Shown one piece after another: positions 8,778 to 18,200 of a DNA stretch of 64,000 nt (position 1 is the stretch's first letter; the number at the start of each line of letters is the position of its first letter). The notes under the pieces were generated by a model. It saw only the letters and a program-made list of their open reading frames with translations, searched no databases and was not told where the DNA came from. This DNA comes from an uncultured Bacilli bacterium. GTDB lineage: Bacteria; Bacillota_I; Bacilli_A; RFN20; CAG-826. Position numbers and translations under genes: made by a program. The stretch covers positions 34,176 to 98,175 of the forward strand of contig CALVUF010000007.1 of assembly GCA_944363525.1 (NCBI GenBank). The letters run 5' to 3'.

Positions 8778-9958
8778 TTATGAAAACAATTATTCAATTT
8801 AATGGAACTTTATTTGGATCGACCGGAGCGATCTTAAAGAACATAGCAAACGGTCTTTCGGCCGAATTCCGTTTTTATGACGTGACTCCCGATTCAACGT
8901 CCGAGCACGGGTTTTGCTTAACCGGGTCGTATTTGGGCCGCCAATGGCAAAAAGTGCTTTGCCAGATAAATGGAAGCGATGGTTTCCACTCAAAATTAAC
9001 GACCAAATCCCTTCTGAGATGGCTAGATGAAATAAAGCCGGACCTCTTTCATTTCCATAATATTCATGGCTATTACTGTAATCTGCCTCTGTTGGTTGGT
9101 TATGCAGTTAGTCATAAGATCCCAATCGTTTATACGCTTCATGATGCCTGGACCTTTACTGGCCGCTGCGGATATTTTGATGTCGCCCACTGCGACAAAT
9201 GGCTATTTGGATGCGGGCATTGCCCGGCCAAATGGCAATATCCCAAGGCTCGTTTATTCGATACCTCGGCCAAGCAATGGAAACTGAAAAGGGAAATCCT
9301 TACCGGTAAAGGCATTACTTTCATTGCCCCTTCTGAGTGGCTGGCCCGTTTCGCTAAGCAGTCCTATTTAGTCGATGAAGACATCCGGGTCATAAACAAT
9401 GGTATCGATACCGGTATATTCAACGCCGATGGCGATTCCTATAAATTCGGTGAAGGGATGGACGATAAAAAGATCATCCTTTCGGTTGCCTACCCATTCG
9501 GTCCCAATAAAGGCTTGAATGACCTGAACGCCTTGCAAGGAAAGATCGACACTTCCAAGTACCAAATCGTGGCTGTTGGCGTTACCAATGAGGATAAGAC
9601 AGTTCCTGGTATTCGCCGCATTGCCCCGACTAAAGATAAAAGCCTATTGGCTTCTTTATATCGTCGGGCAGACGCTTTTGCTTTCTTCACCCATCAGGAC
9701 AATTACCCGACGGTGCTATTGGAGGCTTTATCCTGTGGTTGCCCAGTCATCACTTATGATGTTGGTGGATGCGGGGAAATAGTCGAAGACGGGCGGACTG
9801 GTTATCTAATTAAGGAAAACGATATTGACGGGGCGCTTAAGGCTTTAGACAAGATTGATTCGATCGATCGAAAAACCTGCCGGGAAGAGGGGCAAAATCA
9901 CTCGATACCGGCGTTCGTGGAAGAATATCGGAAACTTTACGAAGAAAAGCTGAAGTGA
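8774..9958 (+). CDS. GT4 family glycosyltransferase
   Basis: GT-B fold sugar transferase. The N-terminus has FGSTGAILKNIANGL and the acceptor-side motif FHFHNIHGYYCNLPLL, as in WcaC-like capsule and colanic acid enzymes. The donor site is DNYPTVLLEALSCGCPVITYD followed by GRTGYLI. The start is either TTG at 8774, overlapping the previous stop, or the ATG two codons later at 8780; coupling to the upstream gene supports both. Base composition returns towards that of the core genes here, which marks the right edge of the A/T-rich segment. It meets the capG gene tail to tail with no gap. Confidence 0.88.
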   Translation: MIMKTIIQFNGTLFGSTGAILKNIANGLSAEFRFYDVTPDSTSEHGFCLTGSYLGRQWQKVLCQINGSDGFHSKLTTKSLLRWLDEIKPDLFHFHNIHGYYCNLPLLVGYAVSHKIPIVYTLHDAWTFTGRCGYFDVAHCDKWLFGCGHCPAKWQYPKARLFDTSAKQWKLKREILTGKGITFIAPSEWLARFAKQSYLVDEDIRVINNGIDTGIFNADGDSYKFGEGMDDKKIILSVAYPFGPNKGLNDLNALQGKIDTSKYQIVAVGVTNEDKTVPGIRRIAPTKDKSLLASLYRRADAFAFFTHQDNYPTVLLEALSCGCPVITYDVGGCGEIVEDGRTGYLIKENDIDGALKALDKIDSIDRKTCREEGQNHSIPAFVEEYRKLYEEKLK

Positions 9959-11086
9959 TTACTTTCGCCACGTCGTCATATTAACGATATTGGCATAGCT
10001 TTGGATGATTCGGACCACTCTAATCGAAGTATTGGTTACTTGGTAAGCCTCTGACAATGGCAAAGGCTCGTGGTTGTTATGCATAGCAATCGCTAGTTCA
10101 GTAGCTTTTAGCACGTCCTCTTTGTCGATGCCGCCAACGACGATTGATCCGGCGTCCAAACCTTCGGGGCGTTCGGTGGAGGTTCTGATCAAGACCCCGG
10201 GGAATTGCTCGATGGCTGACTCCTCGGTAAGCGTGCCGGAGTCAGATAAGACGCATAAGGCATTCTTCTCTAACTTAACGTATTCGAATAAGCCAAAGGG
10301 TTTGAGGTTTTGGACTAGGGGATGGAACTTGAAGTTCCGTTTCTCAATGAATTTCCGGCTTCGTGGATGGGTGGAATAGATAACCGGGACTTGATACTTC
10401 TCGGCGATGGCATTGATGCTCTCCATCAATTCGAAGAAGTTCTTCTCGATATCGATGTTCTCTTCCCGGTGGGCGGATACCACGATGTATTTGTTCTTTT
10501 CTAGCCCTAACTGTTCAAGGACGTTGCTGTTATCGATCTTATCCTGATATTTATCCAATACCTCTTTCATCGGGGAACCGGTGACAAAGATGGTTTTGCC
10601 ATCGATCCCTTCTTGAAGCAAATACCTCCTCGCATTCTCGGTATAGGGCAAGTTGATGTCGGCGATATGGTCAACGATGGTCCGATTGGTCATCTCGGCC
10701 ACGTTCCAATCCCAGCAACGATTGCCCGCTTCCATATGGAAGATGGGGGTCTTCAACCGTTTGGCGGCGATGGCCGAGAGGGCACTGTTGGTGTCGCCCA
10801 ATACTAAGACGGCATCCGGTTTCTCCTGTTGGATTAAGGCATAGGATTTGGCGATGACGTTGCCCATGGTTTCACCAAGGGTTGAGCCAGCGCAGTCGAG
10901 GTAATAATCGGGGGCCCTTAAGCCAAGTTCATCGAAGAAGACCTGGTTTAACTCATAGTCATAGTTCTGACCGGTATGGACCAGGATATGATCAAAGTAC
11001 TTATCGCAGGCTTTGATGGTTTCGCAAAGACGGATGATCTCGGGTCTAGTGCCCAGAATCGTCATTAACTTCAGCTTATTGGCCAT
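9959..11086 (-). CDS. capG: UDP-N-acetyl-L-fucosamine synthase (2-epimerase), CapG/FnlC
   Basis: Last of three enzymes making UDP-N-acetyl-L-fucosamine. It is a non-hydrolysing UDP-HexNAc 2-epimerase homologue with the opening LMTILGTRPEIIRL, the stretch LVHTGQNYD and HMEAGNRCWD. The trio EMTNRTIVDHIAD distinguishes the CapG/FnlC branch from WecB/MnaA only weakly, but the adjoining capF and capE settle the pathway. At 375 aa it matches the length of Staphylococcus aureus CapG. It starts 6 nt after capF ends, in the same operon. Confidence 0.88.
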   Translation of the reverse strand: MANKLKLMTILGTRPEIIRLCETIKACDKYFDHILVHTGQNYDYELNQVFFDELGLRAPDYYLDCAGSTLGETMGNVIAKSYALIQQEKPDAVLVLGDTNSALSAIAAKRLKTPIFHMEAGNRCWDWNVAEMTNRTIVDHIADINLPYTENARRYLLQEGIDGKTIFVTGSPMKEVLDKYQDKIDNSNVLEQLGLEKNKYIVVSAHREENIDIEKNFFELMESINAIAEKYQVPVIYSTHPRSRKFIEKRNFKFHPLVQNLKPFGLFEYVKLEKNALCVLSDSGTLTEESAIEQFPGVLIRTSTERPEGLDAGSIVVGGIDKEDVLKATELAIAMHNNHEPLPLSEAYQVTNTSIRVVRIIQSYANIVNMTTWRK

Positions 11087-11092
11087 ATTGGT

Positions 11093-12202
11093 TTATACCT
11101 CCTCGTAGATGGTATCAGGTTTATTGGGGTCGAATAATTCCGAGGCCCACATAATGGTGACCGAATCCTCAGTCCCGATGTTGGTGATTGAATGGGTATA
11201 GCCACAGGGGATATCGACAACCATTAGGTTATCTCCCGAGCAGATATATTCGTATACCTTAGTATCACCGATTTTTCTAAACTTAATCGAGCAAGTCCCT
11301 TTGACGACTAAGAACTTCTCGTTCTTGGTATGGTGATAATGGTTGCCTTTGGTTATCCCGGGCTTGGATGCATTAACGCTTACTTGCCCATAGCCATCGG
11401 TCCGGTAAAACTCGGTGAATGATCCCCGGTAATCAACGTGGCTATTAAGCGGATAGGCAAAACCAGTTTCCTCCGGCAGGTAGGAAAGGTAGGTCGCATA
11501 CAGTTTTTTAACGAACTCATCCCCTTGGCAGGGCAACATCAGGTTGGTCCGGGAGTCCTTAAACGATTGAATTAAATCCGCGATCTCCCCGATGGATTTG
11601 ATATAGGATGGGGAAATCGAAAGAATGGACTCGCTGCCGGATCCGTTGGATTCGATCAGTTTGACCAAGGTATCGCATATATCATCGATATAGATGAATT
11701 CCCTAGTTACCGAAGGATCGGTTACCTTAATTGGCAAATCGTGGGCGATGTTGTAGCAAAAGGTGGCCACTACCGAGTTGTAGTTCGGTCGGCACCATTT
11801 GCCGAACACATTCTGGAACCGATAGACATAGACGGGATTGCCGGTTTCCTTTTGGAAGGAAAGAAGATAATCCTCAGCCATTTTCTTGGATTTGCCATAG
11901 TCATTGTCTAGGGTCGCTTGGGTGGAAGAAGCAAAAGCGATTGGCAGCTTTTTATTTGCTTTCCTGATCAATTCAATCAAGCGGTAAGTCAGATTGGCAT
12001 TGCCGTCATAGAACTCTTTTGGATCCAAGGGGCGGTTTATCCCGGCGAGATGGATGCAAAAGTCGGCTTTAACAATGTAACCTTCCAATTGGTTTAGATT
12101 ATCGATATCGATCGGCAAAACCTCATATTTGGCTTCCTTTAGACGGAGGCAGAGGTTCTTGCCGATGAAACCCTTCGACCCAGTGACGAGGATTTTATTC
12201 AT
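11093..12202 (-). CDS. capF: UDP-2-acetamido-2,6-dideoxy-beta-L-talose reductase with cupin domain, CapF/FnlB
   Basis: Middle step of UDP-L-FucNAc synthesis. The N-terminal short-chain dehydrogenase domain has GSKGFIGKNL and the YGKSKKMAE active-site motif. The C-terminal 110 residues form a cupin (HTKNEKFLVVKGTCSI), as in CapF, where it binds a metal. The frame is open to 12232, but the Met at 12202 immediately precedes the Rossmann strand and gives 369 aa, the usual CapF length, overlapping the capE stop by 8 bases. Neighbours capE and capG make the assignment firm. Confidence 0.9.
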   Translation of the reverse strand: MNKILVTGSKGFIGKNLCLRLKEAKYEVLPIDIDNLNQLEGYIVKADFCIHLAGINRPLDPKEFYDGNANLTYRLIELIRKANKKLPIAFASSTQATLDNDYGKSKKMAEDYLLSFQKETGNPVYVYRFQNVFGKWCRPNYNSVVATFCYNIAHDLPIKVTDPSVTREFIYIDDICDTLVKLIESNGSGSESILSISPSYIKSIGEIADLIQSFKDSRTNLMLPCQGDEFVKKLYATYLSYLPEETGFAYPLNSHVDYRGSFTEFYRTDGYGQVSVNASKPGITKGNHYHHTKNEKFLVVKGTCSIKFRKIGDTKVYEYICSGDNLMVVDIPCGYTHSITNIGTEDSVTIMWASELFDPNKPDTIYEEV

Positions 12203-13217
12203 GCTGCTTGACCGGCCCGCCGAAGAGTTCAAGCCGTTTGAGTAATTCCTTCATCCCCTCGACATCGAGGCGTCCGGTGTTATGGGAGGTATAGGAATCA
12301 GGGAGGACGGTCCGTTTCATCCCTTTCTCAACATATTTATCGTAGTTGAGGTCCCGGTTATCGGCATGGATGCAAAAGAAGTTGCCCATGTCTTCGGCCC
12401 GTAACATTTCTTCTTGGGTGACCAAGGTCTCATACAGTTTTTCCCCATGCCGGGTTCCGATGTATTCGATGCCGGTATGGGAGTTGGTCAGTTCGATGAT
12501 GGCCTTGGCTAAAACATCGATGGTAGCCGCCGGGGCTTTCTGGACGAACAAATCACCTTGTTCGCCATGCTCAAAGGCATAGAGGACCAAATCGACCGCA
12601 TCATCGAGGGTCATCATGAATCGGGTCATCTCGGGATTGGTGATGGTGATGGGCTTGTCTGCATGGATCTGTTGCAAGAATAGGGGAATGACCGATCCCC
12701 GGCTCGCCATGACGTTGCCATAACGGGTTAAGCAAAGGACGGTATCGCCTTCTAATAACTGCCTAGAACGGGCAACCACGTTCTTCTCCATCAAAGCCTT
12801 GGTCATGCCCATGGCATTGATCGGATAGGCCGCCTTATCGGTCGAGAGGAAGATGGCTTTCTTAACGTGGTTTTGGACGCAGGCGGTGATGACGTTGTCA
12901 GAACCGATGACGTTCGTGCGGACCGCCTCCATGGGGTAGAACTCGCAGGAGGGGACTTGCTTTAAAGCTGCGGCCGAGAAGACGTAATCGACGCCGCGGA
13001 AGGCATAGTCGATGGAGGCGAGGTTGCGGACATCGCCGATATAGAATTTTAGTTTTTCGTTATCATAGGCCTTCCGCATGTCGTCTTGTTTCTTCTCGTC
13101 GCGGGAGAGGATGCGGATTTCCTTGATGTCGGTATTGAGGAAACGATCGACCACGGCATGGCCGAAAGAGCCAGTGCCGCCGGTGATGAGGAGGACTTTG
13201 TCTTTGAGTATATTCAT
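12195..13217 (-). CDS. capE: UDP-GlcNAc 4,6-dehydratase/5- and 3-epimerase, CapE/FnlA
   Basis: First enzyme of the UDP-L-FucNAc pathway, acting on UDP-GlcNAc. It has the NAD-binding motif TGGTGSFGHAV, the RILSRDEKKQ segment characteristic of the CapE/FnlA branch, and STDKAAYPINAMGMTKALME, where the usual Tyr-x-x-x-Lys is M-x-x-x-K. That substitution is normal for this subfamily, so it is not a defect. At 340 aa it is full length. An AGGAG lies somewhat far (about 13 nt) upstream of the ATG, and TATAGT about 40 nt upstream could be the -10 of the capEFG operon. Confidence 0.92.
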   Translation of the reverse strand: MNILKDKVLLITGGTGSFGHAVVDRFLNTDIKEIRILSRDEKKQDDMRKAYDNEKLKFYIGDVRNLASIDYAFRGVDYVFSAAALKQVPSCEFYPMEAVRTNVIGSDNVITACVQNHVKKAIFLSTDKAAYPINAMGMTKALMEKNVVARSRQLLEGDTVLCLTRYGNVMASRGSVIPLFLQQIHADKPITITNPEMTRFMMTLDDAVDLVLYAFEHGEQGDLFVQKAPAATIDVLAKAIIELTNSHTGIEYIGTRHGEKLYETLVTQEEMLRAEDMGNFFCIHADNRDLNYDKYVEKGMKRTVLPDSYTSHNTGRLDVEGMKELLKRLELFGGPVKQHE

Positions 13218-13316
13218 GTTGAGTTTGTTGCTCCTATTGGATTGGCGTTGATACTATACTCAATTATCAATCTAAAAGGAACATAAGGGGTTGGGCTAGC
13301 CTTGTTTAACCTAAAT

Positions 13317-14912
13317 TCAATGACGCGCTAGGCGTTTAAGGAAGCCGATGACTTTCTGCCGGTCCTGCTTCTCAATTCCAAAGAAGAGAGAGCATAACCC
13401 GTAGACCAAGACGACGAAGAAGGCGGAGATGAAGAAGAGGGCGATGTTCGGAAGCGGCAGGAAAAGGGTTAAGCATAGCCCGCCGGCACAGGTGAAGAGG
13501 AAAGGCAGTAAGTATGGCAAATAGACCTTAAGGCAGAAGTTCTTGCTCGATACCCCAAGGTACTTGTTATAGAAAATATATTCGGCGACCGTGTCAATGA
13601 GCCGGGCGACGAATATTGAGACCGTCGCCCCGATCGATCCGTATAGCCAGGCAAAGAGGAAGCCTAACCCGACGTTGAGGATACCAACCAAAACCCTAGA
13701 GATTGCGCAGTATTTGATGCCTTTCTTTGAAGACATCAAGGCGGTATCTAATATGCAGGCTGGGACATAGGTTAACTGGTAAGAGGCGACTATCAAGATA
13801 CCTAGATAGACATCTAAGTACTTGTCGGCCGGGATTTCAGTCGTGTCTAACCATAGCCTAAGGAATGGCAATCCGCAGGCGGTGAAGCCACAGAAGATAA
13901 GACCGATGAAGAACATCTGGATCCGGCCGATCCGAATAGCCAATCTTTCGATGGCGGCCGGGTCCTTGGTTGCTTCCTTGACTCGGAAGATCTTGGGCAT
14001 GAAGAGTCCAGAGAAGACCCCGCCGAACATATAGATATAGCCTTCCATCGTCGAGACAATGCCGAAGACGGCGATCTCGGTACTATTCGAGACGACCCCG
14101 AGGATGGAGGGCATGATGTTGAATATCAATCGGGCCGCGATGGAGGCGACCGCGGCGAACAAGGAGTAGGAGATGATGTTTTTTAGGTAGGTCGAATCGC
14201 CTTTCTGCTTTAGATTGAACTTGATATGTAGATGGAAATGGATATAGAGATAACGGACGAGGATGCCGGCTATACCGGTCAGGGCATTGGATAGGACTAA
14301 GCCATATATCCCCCAGCCGAGGATAAGCGATAACGCGGTGAATCCAACGTAGGAGACCTTAACCGCCAGGTCGACTGCCTTGAGGAAGATGAATTTCTCG
14401 TTGGAGTTGATGATCCCGGTCAAGATGGTGGAAGGGAAGGAGATTAACGAGAAAGCCGCGACGATTAAGAAGACGCCTTTTAAGGTCTCTTTTTCGGTCA
14501 CCGATAAGCCGGCGTACATATAATCGATCAAGAAGAAAGCGGCCACGAAAATAACTAGGATAACCAGATCGATTAGAAGATATATCTTGGTTATGACACC
14601 AATGAACTTATCGGCGGCCGCCTCATCGTGGGAAGCGCGGTATTTGGAAAGGAAGACGCTGGTGGTAGTGCTTAACCCGAAATCGATGAGGAAGAGGTTG
14701 ATGATGCTGGTGGCTAAGGTATAGACCCCATAATCAGAGGTGCCTAAAGTGGCGATGACCCAAGGGGTAAAGAATAGACCGAAGATGATGTTGATGCCCA
14801 AAGCCAAATAGCCAAGCAGCCCTCCCAATTTGATGTTGCGCCGGCTGTTCTTCTCGACCACTTCGTTATCGGTGGCCACCGTATCGATTTGTTCCTGCTG
14901 TTCTTCTGCCAA
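13317..14912 (-). CDS. wzx: Wzx-type polysaccharide flippase
   Basis: A 531-residue integral membrane protein with about 14 hydrophobic helices and the N-terminal pattern LGGLLGYLALGINIIFGLFF followed by LGTSDYGVYTLATSI, typical of the oligosaccharide flippases that move lipid-linked repeat units across the membrane. It starts with TTG, with CCGGAG about 8 nt upstream. A charged N-terminal tail of about 25 residues rich in Glu precedes the first helix. It lies upstream of capE on the same strand, separated by about 100 bp. Confidence 0.85.
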   Translation of the reverse strand: MAEEQQEQIDTVATDNEVVEKNSRRNIKLGGLLGYLALGINIIFGLFFTPWVIATLGTSDYGVYTLATSIINLFLIDFGLSTTTSVFLSKYRASHDEAAADKFIGVITKIYLLIDLVILVIFVAAFFLIDYMYAGLSVTEKETLKGVFLIVAAFSLISFPSTILTGIINSNEKFIFLKAVDLAVKVSYVGFTALSLILGWGIYGLVLSNALTGIAGILVRYLYIHFHLHIKFNLKQKGDSTYLKNIISYSLFAAVASIAARLIFNIMPSILGVVSNSTEIAVFGIVSTMEGYIYMFGGVFSGLFMPKIFRVKEATKDPAAIERLAIRIGRIQMFFIGLIFCGFTACGLPFLRLWLDTTEIPADKYLDVYLGILIVASYQLTYVPACILDTALMSSKKGIKYCAISRVLVGILNVGLGFLFAWLYGSIGATVSIFVARLIDTVAEYIFYNKYLGVSSKNFCLKVYLPYLLPFLFTCAGGLCLTLFLPLPNIALFFISAFFVVLVYGLCSLFFGIEKQDRQKVIGFLKRLARH

Positions 14913-14998
14913 CTTTTGTCTCCGGATTAGAGCCTTTTTTAAAGACTGAAGGTGAGTTTATACACTTGTTGACCTTATGGCAATTGTTTGCTGGACGC

Positions 14999-15184
14999 TT
15001 ATTCCTTGGGCCTGATGTTCAGGATCGCCCAATAGAAATAGCCTTTATCCAATAGATGCTCGGCGGTTTGCCTTTTGGCGTCATCTTTGTTTTGGGCGGT
15101 TACTTCCAATGATTCCGTCTTGGGTGTCCGGGTCATCTTATCCCGATACTCATAATCGACGGTCCAAACCATGGGGCTTTGCAT
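14999..15184 (-). CDS. Small protein of unknown function, 61 aa
   Basis: A short, mostly hydrophilic protein (VWTVDYEYRDKMTR, ENKDDA-like linker, then HLLDKGYFYWAILNIRPKE) without a recognised family. Support for it being real: TACAAT ends exactly 6 nt before the ATG, the same spacing as at many other genes in this window, and the residue composition is protein-like. There is no Shine-Dalgarno site. It is divergent from the giant helicase gene and ends 86 bp before the wzx start on the same strand. Confidence 0.5.
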   Translation of the reverse strand: MQSPMVWTVDYEYRDKMTRTPKTESLEVTAQNKDDAKRQTAEHLLDKGYFYWAILNIRPKE

Positions 15185-15190
15185 GGCGTT

Positions 15191-15196
15191 ATTGTA
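15191..15196 (-). promoter_or_regulatory. -10 element, leaderless start of 61-aa gene
   Basis: TACAAT, 6 nt before the ATG at 15184; no ribosome site. Confidence 0.5.
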
Positions 15197-15280
15197 CCGG
15201 TTTTCCGACCTTAATTGTCCCCAGACTTCGTTTTAACGCACATTTGAAGAGTTCCCACTGCAAGGATAGCCATATGGCTA

Positions 15281-15286
15281 TATAAT
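15281..15286 (+). promoter_or_regulatory. -10 element of giant helicase gene
   Basis: TATAAT ends 9 nt before the ATG at 15296. The predicted leader is only about 2-3 nt and no Shine-Dalgarno site is present. Confidence 0.55.
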
Positions 15287-15295
15287 TTCCTCGCT

Positions 15296-18200
15296 ATGCC
15301 AATCGATCAGCTCAATAATCCAACTTCTAGTGACAAGATCTACCTTGATATCGAATCCTCTAAGTCCATCTGCTACGTTAACTATCGGGCGGAGAAACTG
15401 ATCAAGATTCGCCGTTCCTCGAGTAAGTCCAATATCTTTTCCTTTATCAAGCGGATCTCCATCAAGAACTTCACCGATAAGGATGTCTATAACGCCTATC
15501 TCCATTTCAATTTCCATTCGGATTCCATCTCCATCGATGATGTCCCCCTTTCGTGCTTACAAGCCCACAAGATAACCACGGTCGATAGCTTTAACCTGAT
15601 TCTTGATCCGAAGTTTTTATATGACCTATCGGAGGTCGAAGCCTTAACTGCTTCTATTTCATTGATTGGCGAGGACAACGAAACGATTGAATCCAAGAAC
15701 ATCGATATCCGCTTATTGCCCATTGCCCAATCGGCGGGCGAAGACTTTGTCCCCGAATCGATTGCCTCCTTTATCACGCCTAACGATGATGAGGTCCAAG
15801 AATTAGCTAACAAGGCTGCCTCCATCATGGAGGATAAGTACCATACCTCCTCCTTCGTTGGTTACCAGACCCATGATCCCGAAACCGTCATGCATGAACT
15901 GGATGCTTTATATTTAGCCTTACAACAATCCGGTATCCATTATTCCAATCCCCCGGCCTCTTTCGAAAAGACTTTCCAAAGAGTCCGGATGCCCAAAGAC
16001 GTCATCAACGACAAGACCGCGACCTGTTTAGATTTCTCTTTGCTCTTTGCCTCGTTATGTGAAGCGGTAGGGCTAAATCCCTTACTTATCGTTTTGAATG
16101 ACCATGCCTATAACGGGATATGGTTAGAGAACCTCCATTATCCGAATGCCATCTTTGATAACCTATCTGTTCTTTCTAACGATTGCTCCGATACCGATCG
16201 GCGGATGGTCTTAATTGATTCGACCAATGCGGCCTCGGGGTCGGATATCAACTTCCAGGCGTCTTTATCGAAGGCGGCCGCCCTGCTGAACGTCGGCAAG
16301 TTCGATTACTGTCTTGATGTTAAGACGGCTCGGGTAGATTACATCCTCCCTTTACCAACCCCTCATACGGTCAATGGCAAGACCGAGGTTAACTATGACG
16401 ATACCATCGGGACTGAATACGATGTCCCGACCGTTGCTCCTTCCGCTGGTTCTTTGTCTTTAGAATCCAAAGGCAATAAGACCAAGTTCGATGTCTGGGA
16501 AGAAAACCTCTTAGACCTCGAGATGAGCAATAACCTCATCAACCATAAGATTGGGGCTTCCTCTGTTCAATTAGGCGCGGATGATGTCTTCGATTTCTAT
16601 TCCCGAGCCAAAGACATCGATAAGTTAAGCGTTATTCCTGACAACGATCTAAAGGCCGAGGACCTTAAGCATTTCCTCGCCTTCCAGTTCTCCATCGAGG
16701 ATAAGAAGCGCTTCAAAGGGGCCTTTGCTTCAAAAAGGGTCTATGCCTTCAATAAGAAGGGAGAGACTGAGGATACCCTTATTTCCTTAGCCCGGAAGGC
16801 CTCGACCCAAATCGAAGAAAGCGGGTGCAATCCCCTCTTCCTTACCTTAGGCATGGTCCATTGGTATGACAGCAATTTGTCGAAGCAGACGATTGCGGCC
16901 CCGATTATCTTGATCCCGGCCTCGATGCCGAAAAGACGGTCCGGACCTTATTTCTCCTTAGAGCTGGACTTTGATTCGGCCCAGGTCAATGCCGCGGCCT
17001 TTGAATACTTCCGCCGGGCTTTCGACCTCGACTTCTCCGAGCTTGACGGCTTCTTTGATTCCGACCGTTCCTCTGATGACTTAAAGAAACTATTCAATAC
17101 CATTAGAGATAAGATTGCTTCTAAGGGTAACTGGATGGTCGATGATACGACGGTTACCTTATCGCTGTTCTCCTTTGCCCATTTCGTCATGTGGAATGAC
17201 ATGAAGACCCATCGGGATTTGTTTATTCAAAACAAAGTCGTGGCTTCGATGGTCCATGGGAAGGAAGAGTACGATACCACCCCGAAGGAACTATATGAGA
17301 ACAACCTGGACGACATCATTGCCCCGGATGATTTGGCGGTCCCCCTCAGCGCCGATTCCTCCCAACTATTGGCCATTAAGGCCTCGGATATGGGCCTATC
17401 CTTTGTCCTTGATGGTCCCCCGGGGACCGGCAAGTCCCAAACCATTGCCAACATCATCGTCAACGCGATGTATAAGGGAAAGAAAGTATTGTTTGTCGCC
17501 GAGAAGGAAGTGGCCCTCGATGTCGTTAAGAACCGGTTGGATTCTTTATCCTTAGGTCGGTTCTGCTTGCAGATCCATTCGGCCAAAGCCAATAAGAAGG
17601 ATGTCTTAGCTCAATTAGGGGAATCCTTAGCCACGGGACAAACTAGATCGGTTGAAGGGTTCAACGATGAGGCTAAGAAGCTAAAGGATGAACGGGATGC
17701 TTTGAACGCGACCCTAAAGGAGATCCACGTTAAAGGCAATTACTTCGTCTCGCCTTATACGGCATTGATTAAGTACTTAGAGAATGAGTCCTCCAAAGGC
17801 AACTGCGAGGTTTCGTCCGACTATGCCAAGGCCATCGATGAAAAGAAGTATAACGAGGCCATCTCAACTATCGAGGATATCGTCGTCCTTGGCCATAACG
17901 TCAATGGGTATTATGGCAATCCCTTCATCTATTATGGTTGCCGGGATTACTCATTGGATTTAAGAGAACAATTCCAAGAACGGCTTCCTTCTTTGATCGC
18001 CGCCTTGGAATCGTTCTCGACTGCTTATAGCGCCCTCTCCAAGAAGATCGGCTTTGGGATGAAGCTATCGAAGAACAACGCTTACCGATTGGTTTATATC
18101 CTGAATCTCATTAAGGCTGATCCGAAATTGTTCTTCCCCGATTTAATCGAAGGGGGAACCATCCTTAACGAGACGGTCAACATCAAGTCCTACTTCGATG

